From positions 1-29,482 of the forward strand of contig NZ_DAXETW010000137.1 of assembly GCF_051155795.1 (NCBI RefSeq): a stretch of 29,482 nucleotides of DNA. Reading direction: 5' to 3'. The position numbers and the translations under genes are program-made. The first letter of the stretch is position 1, and the number at the start of each line of letters is the position of its first letter. The notes under the pieces were generated by a model that saw nothing but the letters and a program-made list of their open reading frames with translations, did no database searches and had not been told where the DNA came from. This stretch comes from Longibacter sp051155795 (GTDB taxonomy: Bacteria > Bacteroidota > Rhodothermia > Rhodothermales > Salinibacteraceae). Below are positions 21,688 to 29,482 of the stretch, piece by piece.

Positions 21688-24501
21688 CTACTCGGACGTG
21701 CCGGCCTGAGGCACCGCTGCGGCCGTCGTATCGGTCGGAACGAGCGATTCCGCATCCGACACGCCGCGGTCCAGAACGGACTCGAGGGCGTCGAGTCGGT
21801 CTCCGAAGCGGGCGAAGTCGCCCTCTTGCAGCGCATCGCGTGCTTCCTGCAGCAGCGACCGCGCCTCCCGCAGCTCTTCTACCGCGTCGGGCTCGCCGGG
21901 AGCCGGCTGGCGTCCCTGAGCGGGCGACGGCAGATCTGCAGCCTCGGCGATGTCATCCTGGACACGCAGGATTTCGCGTCCGAGTACAACGTTCAGCGCC
22001 TCCCGGAGGGATACCTCCATGGCGACGTTCTCCCCGTAGGCGACGATGACGCGCCGCAACTGCGGAATCTTAAGGTTTTCCGCAATCAGGTAAATCGGCT
22101 CGACGTACAGGAACGATTCCTCGATTGGCACCACGATCAAGTTGCCGCGGACCACACGAGATCCCTGCTGATCCCACAGCGAGAGGAGCTGCGAGATCTC
22201 CGGGTTCTGGTCAATCCGTGATTCGATCTGGTTCGGCCCATAGATGAGCTTCTCCTTCGGCAGCTTGTAGACGACCAGGTTGCCGTAATTCGGCTCGTCG
22301 GACTGGGCGGCAACCCACGCAATCATATTATCCCGGTTGTCCGGCGTCATGGGCGTCATCAACATGAACTGAAGCTGATCGTCACCGGGCAGCTTCGACA
22401 TGATGTAGTACGGCTCCATGATGCGCTGATTCTCATCATACTGCTCCCGTGGACGGGTCCACAGGTCCTCGTTGTTGTAGAAGACGCGGGCGTTTTGCAT
22501 GTGATAGCGCCGGTACCGCTCGATCTGAATCTCGAACATGTCCTGCGGGTAGCGCACATGCGACCGCAGTCCCTCGGGCATCTGGCCCAGCGGCTGGAAC
22601 AGGCTCGGGAAAATCTTCTGATACGTCTGGATTAACGGATCATCCGGATCAGAGATGTAGAAGCTGACGTCACCCTCGTAGGCATCGATGACCGCCTTCA
22701 CCGGGTTTCGGATGTACCGGATTCCATTGTACTGCCCGAATCCGCGGATCGGCTCGCTGTAGGGGAAGGATTGCGTCGTGGTATACACGTCCTGCATCCA
22801 GTACTGCCGCCGATCATTCAGGATGAAGTACGGGTCGCGATCCAGCTTCAGGAACGGGGTGATCTTGCGAACGCGCTCCTGCACCCGATTCCAGATCTGG
22901 ATGCGGCTCGAGTCATTCAGGTAATCGGACAGCAGGATGTTGAAGTCGCCCAGGTAGTAGGCGAACAGCGCCTCCTTCCAGAAGGCATCCAGTAGCACGC
23001 CGCCTTCTCCTTTGTAGGAGACGTACACGTTGTCATCCCCCTGCGGGAAGGCGAACTCCTTCTCGTTGGTGCTGACCAGACGGTATGTCGACGCCGTCTC
23101 CGAGTAATAGATGGCGGGCTGGTCGACGGCGAGCGCCGAATCTTCGGCCACCGGCGGGAGGTCTTTGACCAGAAACTCCGGCGACCCTTCCGTACCCTCG
23201 CGGGCGACGAGGTTGGCGACCGCGCCGTATCCGTGCGTGAACTGAAGATGACGGTTGACCCAGTTGTTCGACCCCTGGGGCAGCGATCCGGTTAGCTCAC
23301 GCGCAGACAGCATGACCTGCCGGTAGCCGTCCTCCAGCTGGTAGCGGTCGACATCCACGTTCTGGAATTCGTAGTACAGCCGGATTTGCTGTAGCTGGCT
23401 GTATGTATCGATCAGCAGGCGCGGATCCCAGAGCCGGATGTTCTTGATCGTTTCCCGGTTGGCAGTGATGTCCTCCGGCGTCAGGTTTGCGCGGGCCGGG
23501 TACGATCGCTCGGTCACATCCGAGAGCCCGTAGGCCTCGCGGGTCAGCCGGATATTGTCCTCCAGGTAGGGCTCCTCGACCGACAGCTCATTCGGCGTCA
23601 CGGTAAACTGGTTGACCACCGTCGGCGCGACGATCATCGCGATGACGAGCGTCACGACGTAGGCCGCCACGCCCAGCCCAAGCACTCGGAGGCGCCGCTG
23701 ATAGAGGTTTACCCCGACCAGCAGCGCGAGCAGCATCGTCGCGAAGACCATCACCCAGAGGGCCGGGATCGTGACGTGAATGTCGGTGTACCCGGCCCCG
23801 AACACCGCGCCGCCACCTTCCATCAGCACCTCGTACCGGTCCAGGTAAAACCCCCAGGCCCAGCCGATGAGCAGGATGATCACGTTAACCCCGAGGTGCT
23901 TGACAACCGGCATGGGAAGCTGAAACTGGCCATTGTCAACGCCGATCTGGCCGGCGAGAATGTAGCCAGTCACGAGCGTCAGCAGGCCGAGAAACGCCAG
24001 GCCAACGAGTCCGCTCTGCAGCGCCTGCACGAACGGAAGCTCGAGCATGTAGAAGCTCAGGTCGAGCCCGTACACGGGATCGGTTTGCCCGTACGGCACG
24101 GCATAGAGATAGCGCAGCAGACCGTCCCATTGCCCTGCGAATCCAGCGGCGAAGAGCAGGCTCAGGACGCCGCCGATCGTGTATGCCAGGCGACGAACCC
24201 GGTCGCGGGTGATCGGAGCGCTCGACTGCCCTTCCTGGCCGAAATTGGCGGCCCACGACGGAGGTAATCGATTGACCAGAACCCGGAAGTTCACGACGAA
24301 ATACACGGCCGCCAAGAGAATGACGACAGAGAACAGCGAAATCTGGGTGACGAGGATGGTCCAGTAGACGCCCTCATAGCCCAGTTCACTCATCCAGAGA
24401 TACTCGACGAAGAGGCCCGGGGCGAAGAGCAAAAGCGTGAGCACGAGACCGACAATACCGAGGACGACCTGCGCCGCACGACTCTTTGGAATAAGCGACA
24501 T
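21688..24501 (-). CDS. UPF0182 family large membrane protein
   Basis: A 937-residue protein of the uncharacterised UPF0182 family, common in Actinobacteria and cyanobacteria and about this length there. Residues ~1-330 contain about seven membrane helices (first: VVLGIVGLVLTLLLFAPGLF) separated by short loops. The rest is a large, probably extracytoplasmic domain with many family-like segments such as NIRLWDPRLLIDTYSQLQQI, NWVNRHLQFTHGYG, YFGE-like IYYSETASTYRLV and GFGQYNGIRYIRNPVKAVID. The final ~90 residues are a helical, acidic tail (ELREARSLLQEARDAL). The start is the ATG at 24501 (MSLIPKSRAAQ); the frame continues 60 codons upstream but that part lacks protein character. Function unknown. 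Confidence 0.92.
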   Translation of the reverse strand: MSLIPKSRAAQVVLGIVGLVLTLLLFAPGLFVEYLWMSELGYEGVYWTILVTQISLFSVVILLAAVYFVVNFRVLVNRLPPSWAANFGQEGQSSAPITRDRVRRLAYTIGGVLSLLFAAGFAGQWDGLLRYLYAVPYGQTDPVYGLDLSFYMLELPFVQALQSGLVGLAFLGLLTLVTGYILAGQIGVDNGQFQLPMPVVKHLGVNVIILLIGWAWGFYLDRYEVLMEGGGAVFGAGYTDIHVTIPALWVMVFATMLLALLVGVNLYQRRLRVLGLGVAAYVVTLVIAMIVAPTVVNQFTVTPNELSVEEPYLEDNIRLTREAYGLSDVTERSYPARANLTPEDITANRETIKNIRLWDPRLLIDTYSQLQQIRLYYEFQNVDVDRYQLEDGYRQVMLSARELTGSLPQGSNNWVNRHLQFTHGYGAVANLVAREGTEGSPEFLVKDLPPVAEDSALAVDQPAIYYSETASTYRLVSTNEKEFAFPQGDDNVYVSYKGEGGVLLDAFWKEALFAYYLGDFNILLSDYLNDSSRIQIWNRVQERVRKITPFLKLDRDPYFILNDRRQYWMQDVYTTTQSFPYSEPIRGFGQYNGIRYIRNPVKAVIDAYEGDVSFYISDPDDPLIQTYQKIFPSLFQPLGQMPEGLRSHVRYPQDMFEIQIERYRRYHMQNARVFYNNEDLWTRPREQYDENQRIMEPYYIMSKLPGDDQLQFMLMTPMTPDNRDNMIAWVAAQSDEPNYGNLVVYKLPKEKLIYGPNQIESRIDQNPEISQLLSLWDQQGSRVVRGNLIVVPIEESFLYVEPIYLIAENLKIPQLRRVIVAYGENVAMEVSLREALNVVLGREILRVQDDIAEAADLPSPAQGRQPAPGEPDAVEELREARSLLQEARDALQEGDFARFGDRLDALESVLDRGVSDAESLVPTDTTAAAVPQAGTSE

Positions 24502-24764
24502 ACGCGGGTGCCGAAGAGGTGGAGAGCGGGAACGGGAAGGGGAAAACTGCCGGACGACCGCCGGCAGGACGTTGATGAATGCACACCGCGGGTTCGGGTT
24601 CGCCCCGTTCGGTGAAAGCCCCGCCCCTTCAGACCCTGCACATCTCGGCGCCCGCGACCACGGCAACAGCGAAATGGCCACAGGCCTCTCAGAGGCACCA
24701 GCCGAACCACGAATGAGGCCTCCAGGCCCGCTTTTCGTGACCGATCAGGCGGAAACTAAGCCCA

Positions 24765-25142
24765 TCACAGAATGAGTGCAAAGAGGAGCAATCCGACACC
24801 GATGATGAACAGCAACGCGCCCAGATCGGGTGCGGTCATGCTGCCCCCGAAGAGGGCAGGTTCGTCCCTGGCGTCTTCGTCGCCTGCGGACCACGTGAGG
24901 CCGAGGATGCCCACGCCCACGGCCGTCATCACAGCACCGAATGTTCGGAGGGCCAGCAGGATGTCCCGGTGAAGCATGAGGCTGCCGCCAAGCAAGATGA
25001 GGCCGGCAATCAAGGGAGAAAGCGTTGTGAAGAGCCGGAGGGCAGGCCCTTCCATGTCGGATGCGAGACGGTGTCGCCGGGAAACGACGTAAAGGAGCAG
25101 ACCGCCACCAAACAGAAACGCGATGCCTGCGGGGAGCAGCAT
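24765..25142 (-). CDS. Small integral membrane protein, 125 aa
   Basis: Starts at the ATG at 25142 (MLLPAGIAFLFGGGLLLYVV). Four hydrophobic segments are seen: the N-terminal one, TTLSPLIAGLILLGGSLML, RTFGAVMTAVGVGILGLTW and LGALLFIIGVGLLLFALIL, with an acidic loop (AGDEDARDEPALF) before the last. No family is recognised. The frame extends upstream without ATG, so the start is uncertain by a few codons. It lies between UPF0182 (downstream) and ferredoxin (upstream), all on the minus strand. Confidence 0.6.
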   Translation of the reverse strand: MLLPAGIAFLFGGGLLLYVVSRRHRLASDMEGPALRLFTTLSPLIAGLILLGGSLMLHRDILLALRTFGAVMTAVGVGILGLTWSAGDEDARDEPALFGGSMTAPDLGALLFIIGVGLLLFALIL

Positions 25143-25322
25143 GTGCACGGACTCAACGAGAGAGACGCGAGAAGGGAACGGCGCTTCGATGTCAACCGCC
25201 CGGAGGGAACAAGGAGCCGAGCGGAGGGCGGGCGCCACCACAGGAAAGGCTGAACCAAGCGGGGACGGGCCAGGGTGACAAGGTCGCCAGCATCGGCAAA
25301 CGACCAGACTCGAACGGTATAT

Positions 25323-25700
25323 TCAGCTGTCTTCCTTCAGATCCCGCGGGGCATGCCATTCGGGCTCCGGCTCCACCTCGATGGCCGGTTCCGGACCGTT
25401 GTCATCCCACCCCTCTTTGCTGGCCCACATCAGTGGCCTGACCGTCATGTCGCGGTCGACAACGATCTGGCAGGACAGCCGCATGTTGCCCAGCTGGTTG
25501 ATCGCGTCCAGCTTGTCGTGCTCCGCCTCCGTCATCACGTCGGGCTCTCCCGATTCGAACTCCACGCGACAGGTGGTACAGCTGGCGTGGCCGCCGCAGC
25601 GGTGGCCGATTTCCACGCCGCTCTGCGCGATGGCGCGAACCAGTCGCGTTCCGTCTTCAACATCGAACGTTCCTTCTCCTTCGATTGTTAGCTTCGGCAT
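25323..25700 (-). CDS. 2Fe-2S ferredoxin
   Basis: A 125-residue plant-type [2Fe-2S] ferredoxin, an electron carrier. Cysteines are spaced C35-x5-C41-x2-C44 (RCGGHASCTTCRVEF) with C77 (MRLSCQIVV), the canonical ligand pattern. The first ~85 residues form the beta-grasp fold; the extra acidic, Pro/Glu-rich C-terminal tail of ~40 residues (EWHAPRDLKEDS at the end) is unusual and may reflect a halophilic proteome. No reductase or partner gene is adjacent. It is divergent from idi; the ATG at 25700 is the start. Confidence 0.93.
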   Translation of the reverse strand: MPKLTIEGEGTFDVEDGTRLVRAIAQSGVEIGHRCGGHASCTTCRVEFESGEPDVMTEAEHDKLDAINQLGNMRLSCQIVVDRDMTVRPLMWASKEGWDDNGPEPAIEVEPEPEWHAPRDLKEDS

Positions 25701-26002
25701 ACGTGGTGTCAGATTCCGGATGGAAAGGTCGTTGACCCCGCCGGCGGTGAGCCTCGCCTGGCACAGAGGACAGGAAAAAAGACGAAGCGCACGTCAGCTT
25801 GTCAACGTGCGTAGACATTCGTTACGTCGAATCCTCCAGTAGTGGCAAAACCTCCGGTCTTAACATTGGGAGAATGGCGTAAAGGAGTAATGTCGCACCA
25901 GCAATTTCCGCGGGAAGCGGGTACCTTTGACATTGTCGGTGCTGTATCGGCCCCGGCGCTCGACGCCCTCCACCTCTGTTCCCCACTGCCCCTGTCACCG
26001 GA
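25701..26002. promoter_or_regulatory. Divergent ferredoxin/idi intergenic region with a -7-like box
   Basis: About 300 non-coding bases. On plus, TACCTTTG at 25922-25929 matches the Bacteroidota -7 consensus TAnnTTTG exactly and would give a ~65-base leader for idi, but I see no TTG at the -33 distance. On minus, TTGACA lies at 25803-25798 without a clear -7 partner. No terminator or gene is seen. Confidence 0.4.
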
Positions 26003-26527
26003 ATGACCGATCACGTAGTTCTCGTCAACACCGATGACGTGCCGCAGGGCACGGCCGAGAAGCTGGAAGCGCACGTCGAGGGCTGGCTGCACCGGGCCTT
26101 TTCCATTTTCGTTTTCGATCCGGACGGCCGTCTGCTACTGCAAAAGCGAGCCGATCACAAGTACCACTCCGCCGGACTGTGGTCGAACACGTGCTGCAGT
26201 CATCCGCGACCAGACGAGGACCTGGAGGAAGCGGTCCGACGACGGCTCCTCGAGGAAATGGGCTTCGAGTGTGCCCTGCATCGAGCGTTCCATTTCGTTT
26301 ACCGGGCGGAGGTCGGCAACGGGCTGATCGAACACGAATTCGATCACGTCTTTATCGGTCACGCACGTCCGACGGTCGTGCCAAATGCCGACGAGGTGTC
26401 TGACTGGGCGTGGGTGGAGCCGGATCACCTCCTCTCGGACATTGCGGCCCATCCCGACCGGTATACCTACTGGTTCCGTCACATCCTGAGCCGGACACTC
26501 TCCCACGTCTCCGCTCGCGCCGCGTAA
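26003..26527 (+). CDS. idi: Isopentenyl-diphosphate delta-isomerase, type I
   Basis: Interconverts isopentenyl and dimethylallyl diphosphate, the isoprenoid building blocks (carotenoids, quinones). The 174-residue Nudix-fold enzyme shows LHRAFSIFVFDPDGRLLLQKR, the signature SNTCCSHPRPDED with the catalytic Cys and metal-binding His, the Nudix-like helix EEAVRRRLLEEMGFE, and the second active-site block GLIEHEFDHVFIGHA containing the catalytic Glu. Length matches bacterial type I Idi. The ATG at 26003 is the first Met. It is divergent from ferredoxin and 267 bp upstream of pfkA, which has its own promoter. Carotenoid synthesis is known in this lineage and would use the product. Confidence 0.95.
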   Translation: MTDHVVLVNTDDVPQGTAEKLEAHVEGWLHRAFSIFVFDPDGRLLLQKRADHKYHSAGLWSNTCCSHPRPDEDLEEAVRRRLLEEMGFECALHRAFHFVYRAEVGNGLIEHEFDHVFIGHARPTVVPNADEVSDWAWVEPDHLLSDIAAHPDRYTYWFRHILSRTLSHVSARAA

Positions 26528-26716
26528 CCACACGCGTGCAACTCAGCCGCGACCGCGCACTGCCTCCTCCGCAGCACGCCGACACATCGATGGGTGTGCA
26601 CGTGTTAACTCCCTTTCCTCCTCCGCGCTCCGGGCCGACGGTTGCCCGGGAAGAGGCGGTCCCAGGGGATTCTCCAGTTCCACAGGTGCACGCACTACGC
26701 CTTCACGGAGCGATCA

Positions 26717-26746
26717 TTGACGGAGTCCGTTCGGTTGTTATTTTGG
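26717..26746 (+). promoter_or_regulatory. Promoter of pfkA
   Basis: TTGACG at 26717-26722 and TATTTTGG at 26739-26746. The TTG-to-TA spacing is 19 bases and TATTTTGG fits TAnnTTTG at all but one defined position; the same sequence also fits a sigma-70-like pair with 16-base spacing. The leader would be about 42 bases. Confidence 0.55.
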
Positions 26747-26794
26747 GAGCGTATCTCCTCCCGCCGTCTATTCAACCGTTCCGCGCCCGTCGCC

Positions 26795-27898
26795 ATGAAC
26801 AGTGAACCGTTTCGCGTAGGGATTCTTACCGGTGGCGGCGATTGCCCCGGCCTCAATGCCGTAATCCGGGCCGTCGCCAAGAGTCTCATGCTTCAGCACG
26901 ACGCAGAGATCGTCGGCATCCGGGACGGCTTCCAGGGCCTCATCGAGGGACACGTCGAATCGCTCGAACACGTGGATGTGAGCGGCATCCTCACCCGCGG
27001 CGGCACCATTCTCGGTGCTTCAAACAAAGCGAATCCGTTCGCCTACTACCGGCGCGACAACGCCGACGTCTCCGCAGAAGCGATGAAAACATATGAGAGC
27101 CTCAACCTCGACGGGCTCGTCACGATCGGCGGGGACGGAACCATGTCGATCGCCCACCGACTCTCGGAAATGGGCATGAACATCGTCGGAGTACCAAAAA
27201 CGATCGACAACGACCTCGTCGGAACGGATGAGACGTTCGGGTTCGATACCGCTGTGTCCATTGCGACCGAGGCCATGGATCGGATCCACACGACGGCACA
27301 GAGCCACCACCGCATCATGGTCGTCGAAACGATGGGGCGCTACGCAGGATGGATCGCGCTGCATGCCGGCGCCGCGAGCGGGGCGGACGTGATCCTCATC
27401 CCCGAGATCGACTACGACATCGAAGCCGTCGCGGAGGTTTGCCGCACGCGGGAACGCAGCGGGCAGCGCTTCACGATCATAGCCATCGCCGAAGGCGCAA
27501 CGCCCATCGACGGGGGAATGGCCGTGCGAGAACGGATCGAAGACAGCCCTGACCCGCTGCGCCTCGGCGGCATCGGGAATGTGCTGGCACATGAACTGAA
27601 GGATCTGGTGTCGAGCGCCGTCCGAACCACGATTCTCGGTCACGTACAGCGCGGCGGCACGCCCACGGCCTACGACCGAAACCTGTCGACGACATTCGGC
27701 GCCATCGCGGCGTCGATGCTCGCCACCGAACAGTACGGCCGCATGGTGGCCTATCAGAACGGCTCGTTCACGAGTGTGCCCCTCAGCGAGGTGGCGGACA
27801 AAACGCGCACAGTGCCGCTCGACAACGCCCTCCTGCAGAGCGCGCAGGCGGTCGGCACCTCGTTCGGGCGCAACGATCTGGCCGATATCCGCGACTGA
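26795..27898 (+). CDS. pfkA: 6-phosphofructokinase
   Basis: Phosphorylates fructose 6-phosphate to the 1,6-bisphosphate in glycolysis. The 367-residue protein has the family signature in order: ILTGGGDCPGLNAVIRAV (10-27), SNKANPF, IGGDGTMSIA (111-120), VPKTIDNDLVGTDETFGFDTA with the catalytic Asp138, and METMGRYAG-type ETMGRYAGWIAL, then GHVQRGGTPTAYDR. The residue after GGD is Gly115, which is the ATP-type state, while the second discriminating site is Lys135 (PKTIDND), as in PPi-type enzymes; mixed Gly/Lys proteins in the literature are usually ATP-dependent. The ATG at 26795 follows a good promoter. A 15-bp tandem duplication spans its stop codon. Confidence 0.95.
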   Translation: MNSEPFRVGILTGGGDCPGLNAVIRAVAKSLMLQHDAEIVGIRDGFQGLIEGHVESLEHVDVSGILTRGGTILGASNKANPFAYYRRDNADVSAEAMKTYESLNLDGLVTIGGDGTMSIAHRLSEMGMNIVGVPKTIDNDLVGTDETFGFDTAVSIATEAMDRIHTTAQSHHRIMVVETMGRYAGWIALHAGAASGADVILIPEIDYDIEAVAEVCRTRERSGQRFTIIAIAEGATPIDGGMAVRERIEDSPDPLRLGGIGNVLAHELKDLVSSAVRTTILGHVQRGGTPTAYDRNLSTTFGAIAASMLATEQYGRMVAYQNGSFTSVPLSEVADKTRTVPLDNALLQSAQAVGTSFGRNDLADIRD

Positions 27899-27925
27899 CG
27901 TGTCCGCGACTGACCTGTCCGCGAC
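27888..27925. repeat. 15-bp tandem repeat across the pfkA stop codon
   Basis: TCCGCGACTGACGTG (27888-27902), TCCGCGACTGACCTG (27903-27917) and a partial TCCGCGAC (27918-27925). The pfkA TGA (27896-27898) is inside unit 1, and because the period is a multiple of three an in-frame second TGA occurs in unit 2. Confidence 0.9.
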
Positions 27926-28030
27926 GCATGCGCAGGGACCAACTCCGCGACGGGCTCGGTCTGTGGAGCCGCCCCCGCCGTTCGGCAAGCTAATCGATCA
28001 CGTGTTCCTCCCCGATCTGCAGACGCCAAA

Positions 28031-28969
28031 ATGACCGTATTTCTGACCGGTGGAACCGGCTTCGTCGGATCCTACGTCCTGCGGGCCCTGCTGCGGGCCG
28101 GACACGACGTGCGGTGCCTCATGCGCGACCCTTCGGACCCGCTCGCCCTACCTGATGCGACGTCCGAACCGACCGGACCGTCGATCGAACGCGTCCCGGG
28201 CGATGTAACCGATCCCTCCTCGTTCGGCGATCACCTCAGCGGGTGTGAGGCCGTCATCCACCTGGTCGGCATCATTGAGGAGCATCCGCGACGGGGCGTT
28301 ACGTTCGAGCGCATCCACGTCGACGGGACGCGGCACATGACTGGTATGGCGCGTGAAGCGGGCGTTGACCGGTTCATCCACATGAGCGCAAACGGCGCAC
28401 GAGCGAGCGACGGTACCGCGTACCAGACCACCAAGTGGGAGGCGGAGCAAATCGTTCAGGCGGCGGGGTTCGAGCACTGGACTATCTTTCGGCCGTCCAT
28501 CCTGTTCGGCGACCCGGGCCCGGAGAATCCGGAATTCGCCTCGCAGCTTCTGGATGAGTTGATACGGCCGTTCCCCGTGTGGCCGATTTTCGGCGACGGC
28601 ATGTACCAGCTGCAGCCGGTAGCGGTCGACGAGGTCGCGTCCGCCTTCGTGCAGGCACTTGAACGCCCGGTCACGGCGGGCCGAACGTATTTCGCCGGCG
28701 GTCCGGACCGGATCGCGTACCGCCACGTGCTGGACATCATCGCCCGGGGAGCGGGACTGAAGCCGAAACCAAAGGTGAGCGTCCCGATGCCGCTTGCTCG
28801 ACTCGGCGTCAGCACCGTCGGTCGGACGAGCCTCCTCCCCATTTCACCCGCTCAGTTCAATATGCTGATCGAAGGCAACACGGGCGACAATACCGCTTTC
28901 TACGCCGACTTCGACCTCACGCCAACACGGTTCACGGAGGAAGCGCTCGCCTACCTTCGCGATCGGTAA
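28031..28969 (+). CDS. Atypical SDR / NAD(P)-binding epimerase-like protein (NDUFA9-like)
   Basis: A 312-residue Rossmann protein of the extended or atypical short-chain dehydrogenase superfamily. It opens with MTVFLTGGTGFVGSYVLRALL (TGxxGxxG dinucleotide loop), has CEAVIHLVGIIEE, a FIHMSANGA strand, YQTTKWEAEQIV (Tyr-x3-Lys, catalytic pair position, though Tyr may be inactive in this branch), FRPSILFGDPG and YQLQPVAVDEVASAFVQAL. The LVGI...GV and FRPSILFG features resemble the complex I NDUFA9-like subgroup. Substrate is unknown. It starts at the ATG at 28031, 132 bp after pfkA on the same strand, and ends convergent with the photolyase gene. Confidence 0.85.
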   Translation: MTVFLTGGTGFVGSYVLRALLRAGHDVRCLMRDPSDPLALPDATSEPTGPSIERVPGDVTDPSSFGDHLSGCEAVIHLVGIIEEHPRRGVTFERIHVDGTRHMTGMAREAGVDRFIHMSANGARASDGTAYQTTKWEAEQIVQAAGFEHWTIFRPSILFGDPGPENPEFASQLLDELIRPFPVWPIFGDGMYQLQPVAVDEVASAFVQALERPVTAGRTYFAGGPDRIAYRHVLDIIARGAGLKPKPKVSVPMPLARLGVSTVGRTSLLPISPAQFNMLIEGNTGDNTAFYADFDLTPTRFTEEALAYLRDR

Positions 28970-29013
28970 CCGCCGGACGGCTGGCCGCTTTTCACGGCTG
29001 CTGCTCCGTTCCG

Positions 29014-29482
29014 TTACGCCTGCGCATCTACGGCCAAACGCGCGACCTTCCGGACGTACTCATCCGGGTCGGCCTTCCGCTCGAGACCGCCCTTGCTCAT
29101 GTAGCGTGTCTTCCCGTAGACCGGCCGCTCCTGCCACGCGCGATCGTGCAGGCCGAAGATCCAGAGGACATTGCTGAAAGAATTTGGATCGCGCCCGTCC
29201 AGGAAATACGTGTTGTTAAGGTGCAGAATCCGGCGATGCGCTTCCTCCGGATTGGGGGACCACTCCAGGATTTTCTTTCCCCAATACATGCGCATGTAGT
29301 TGTGCATGTAGCCGGTCTCCCGCATTTCCTTCATTGCCGCGTTCCAGTAGGGATCGTGGGTTTGGCCCCCCCGTAACTCGTCGAGGCTGTAGAGGTACTC
29401 GCGCTCGTCATCCGCATGCTCTTCGAGTGTCGTGGCGGCCCAGTCAGGCAGCGGGTCGAGCGTGTCGTAGCTGTCGCGATTG
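29014..29482 (-). CDS. phrB: Class II deoxyribodipyrimidine photolyase, N-terminal part missing
   Basis: Repairs UV-induced cyclobutane pyrimidine dimers using FADH-. The frame is open from the window edge (29482) to the stop at 29014, giving the C-terminal ~155 residues; the N-terminal part of the gene lies beyond the window. Class II hallmarks are clear: THDPYWNAAMKEM, ETGYMHNYMRMYWGKKILEW, the LNNTYFLDGRDPNSFSNVLW block that binds FAD and substrate, and FGLHDRAWQERPVYGKTRYM. No frameshift is present. UV repair fits a salt-surface habitat. It is convergent with the SDR gene. Confidence 0.95.
   Translation of the reverse strand, partial: NRDSYDTLDPLPDWAATTLEEHADDEREYLYSLDELRGGQTHDPYWNAAMKEMRETGYMHNYMRMYWGKKILEWSPNPEEAHRRILHLNNTYFLDGRDPNSFSNVLWIFGLHDRAWQERPVYGKTRYMSKGGLERKADPDEYVRKVARLAVDAQA

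Noticed and set aside
1..29482. CRISPR array, tRNA or rRNA genes
   Set aside because: No regular 25-40-bp repeats with unique spacers and no T-loop-like GGTTCRANYC with matching stems were found; the only tandem arrays have 7-, 8- and 15-base periods.

Overview
The window looks like chromosomal DNA from a halophilic member of the Rhodothermota/Bacteroidota (Salinibacter/Longibacter-like). This rests on four things: GC-rich coding DNA with strongly Asp/Glu-rich proteins (CysO, MoeZ-like, ValS, HerA-like), a DUF4249-type lipoprotein and other Bacteroidota-type families, weak or absent Shine-Dalgarno sequences before most genes, and several promoters of the Bacteroidota form TTG-N19/20-TAnnTTTG. 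The assignment is inference; there is no rRNA in the window.

Layout. 1-5110: the 3' end of an MBL-fold hydrolase, a DUF4249-like lipoprotein, dprA and obg (all three on minus), then rnhA and a small unknown gene on plus. 5157-6797 (minus): a CPA2-type cation/proton antiporter with a C-terminal NAD-binding RCK domain. 7016-10212 is an accessory-looking block: a degenerate tyrosine-recombinase-like protein, a Yip1-like membrane protein, a phage-type ASCH protein, a second short protein that shares only the recombinase core-binding domain, and a 98-aa unknown.

10501-13781 is the most interesting part: a complete sulfur-carrier cysteine operon, cysM - mec (JAMM protease) - cysO (ThiS/MoaD-like, ending in Gly-Gly) - moeZ (ThiF/MoeB plus rhodanese). 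In front of cysM is a 28-codon open reading frame containing four consecutive Cys codons, followed by an intrinsic terminator that lies upstream of cysM. A segment just after the Cys codons can pair with the 5' arm of that terminator. This is the architecture of a ribosome-mediated, cysteine-responsive transcription attenuator. The operon ends at a strong hairpin terminator at 13825.

13922-18557 (minus): an FxLYD lipoprotein, valS, a ribbon-helix-helix-like protein with a promoter and a large inverted repeat (candidate operator) upstream, and a conserved Bacteroidota-type unknown. 18730-20767 (plus): a small membrane protein and a HerA-like ATPase. The 300-bp convergent gap after it holds three short-period tandem arrays (7-mer, 8-mer, inverted 7-mer). 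21070-25700 (minus): a membrane protein, a large UPF0182 protein with its own terminator, another small membrane protein and a 2Fe-2S ferredoxin. 26003-28969 (plus): idi (isoprenoid precursor isomerase), pfkA (glycolysis) with a good promoter, and an atypical SDR. The window ends inside a class II DNA photolyase (minus).
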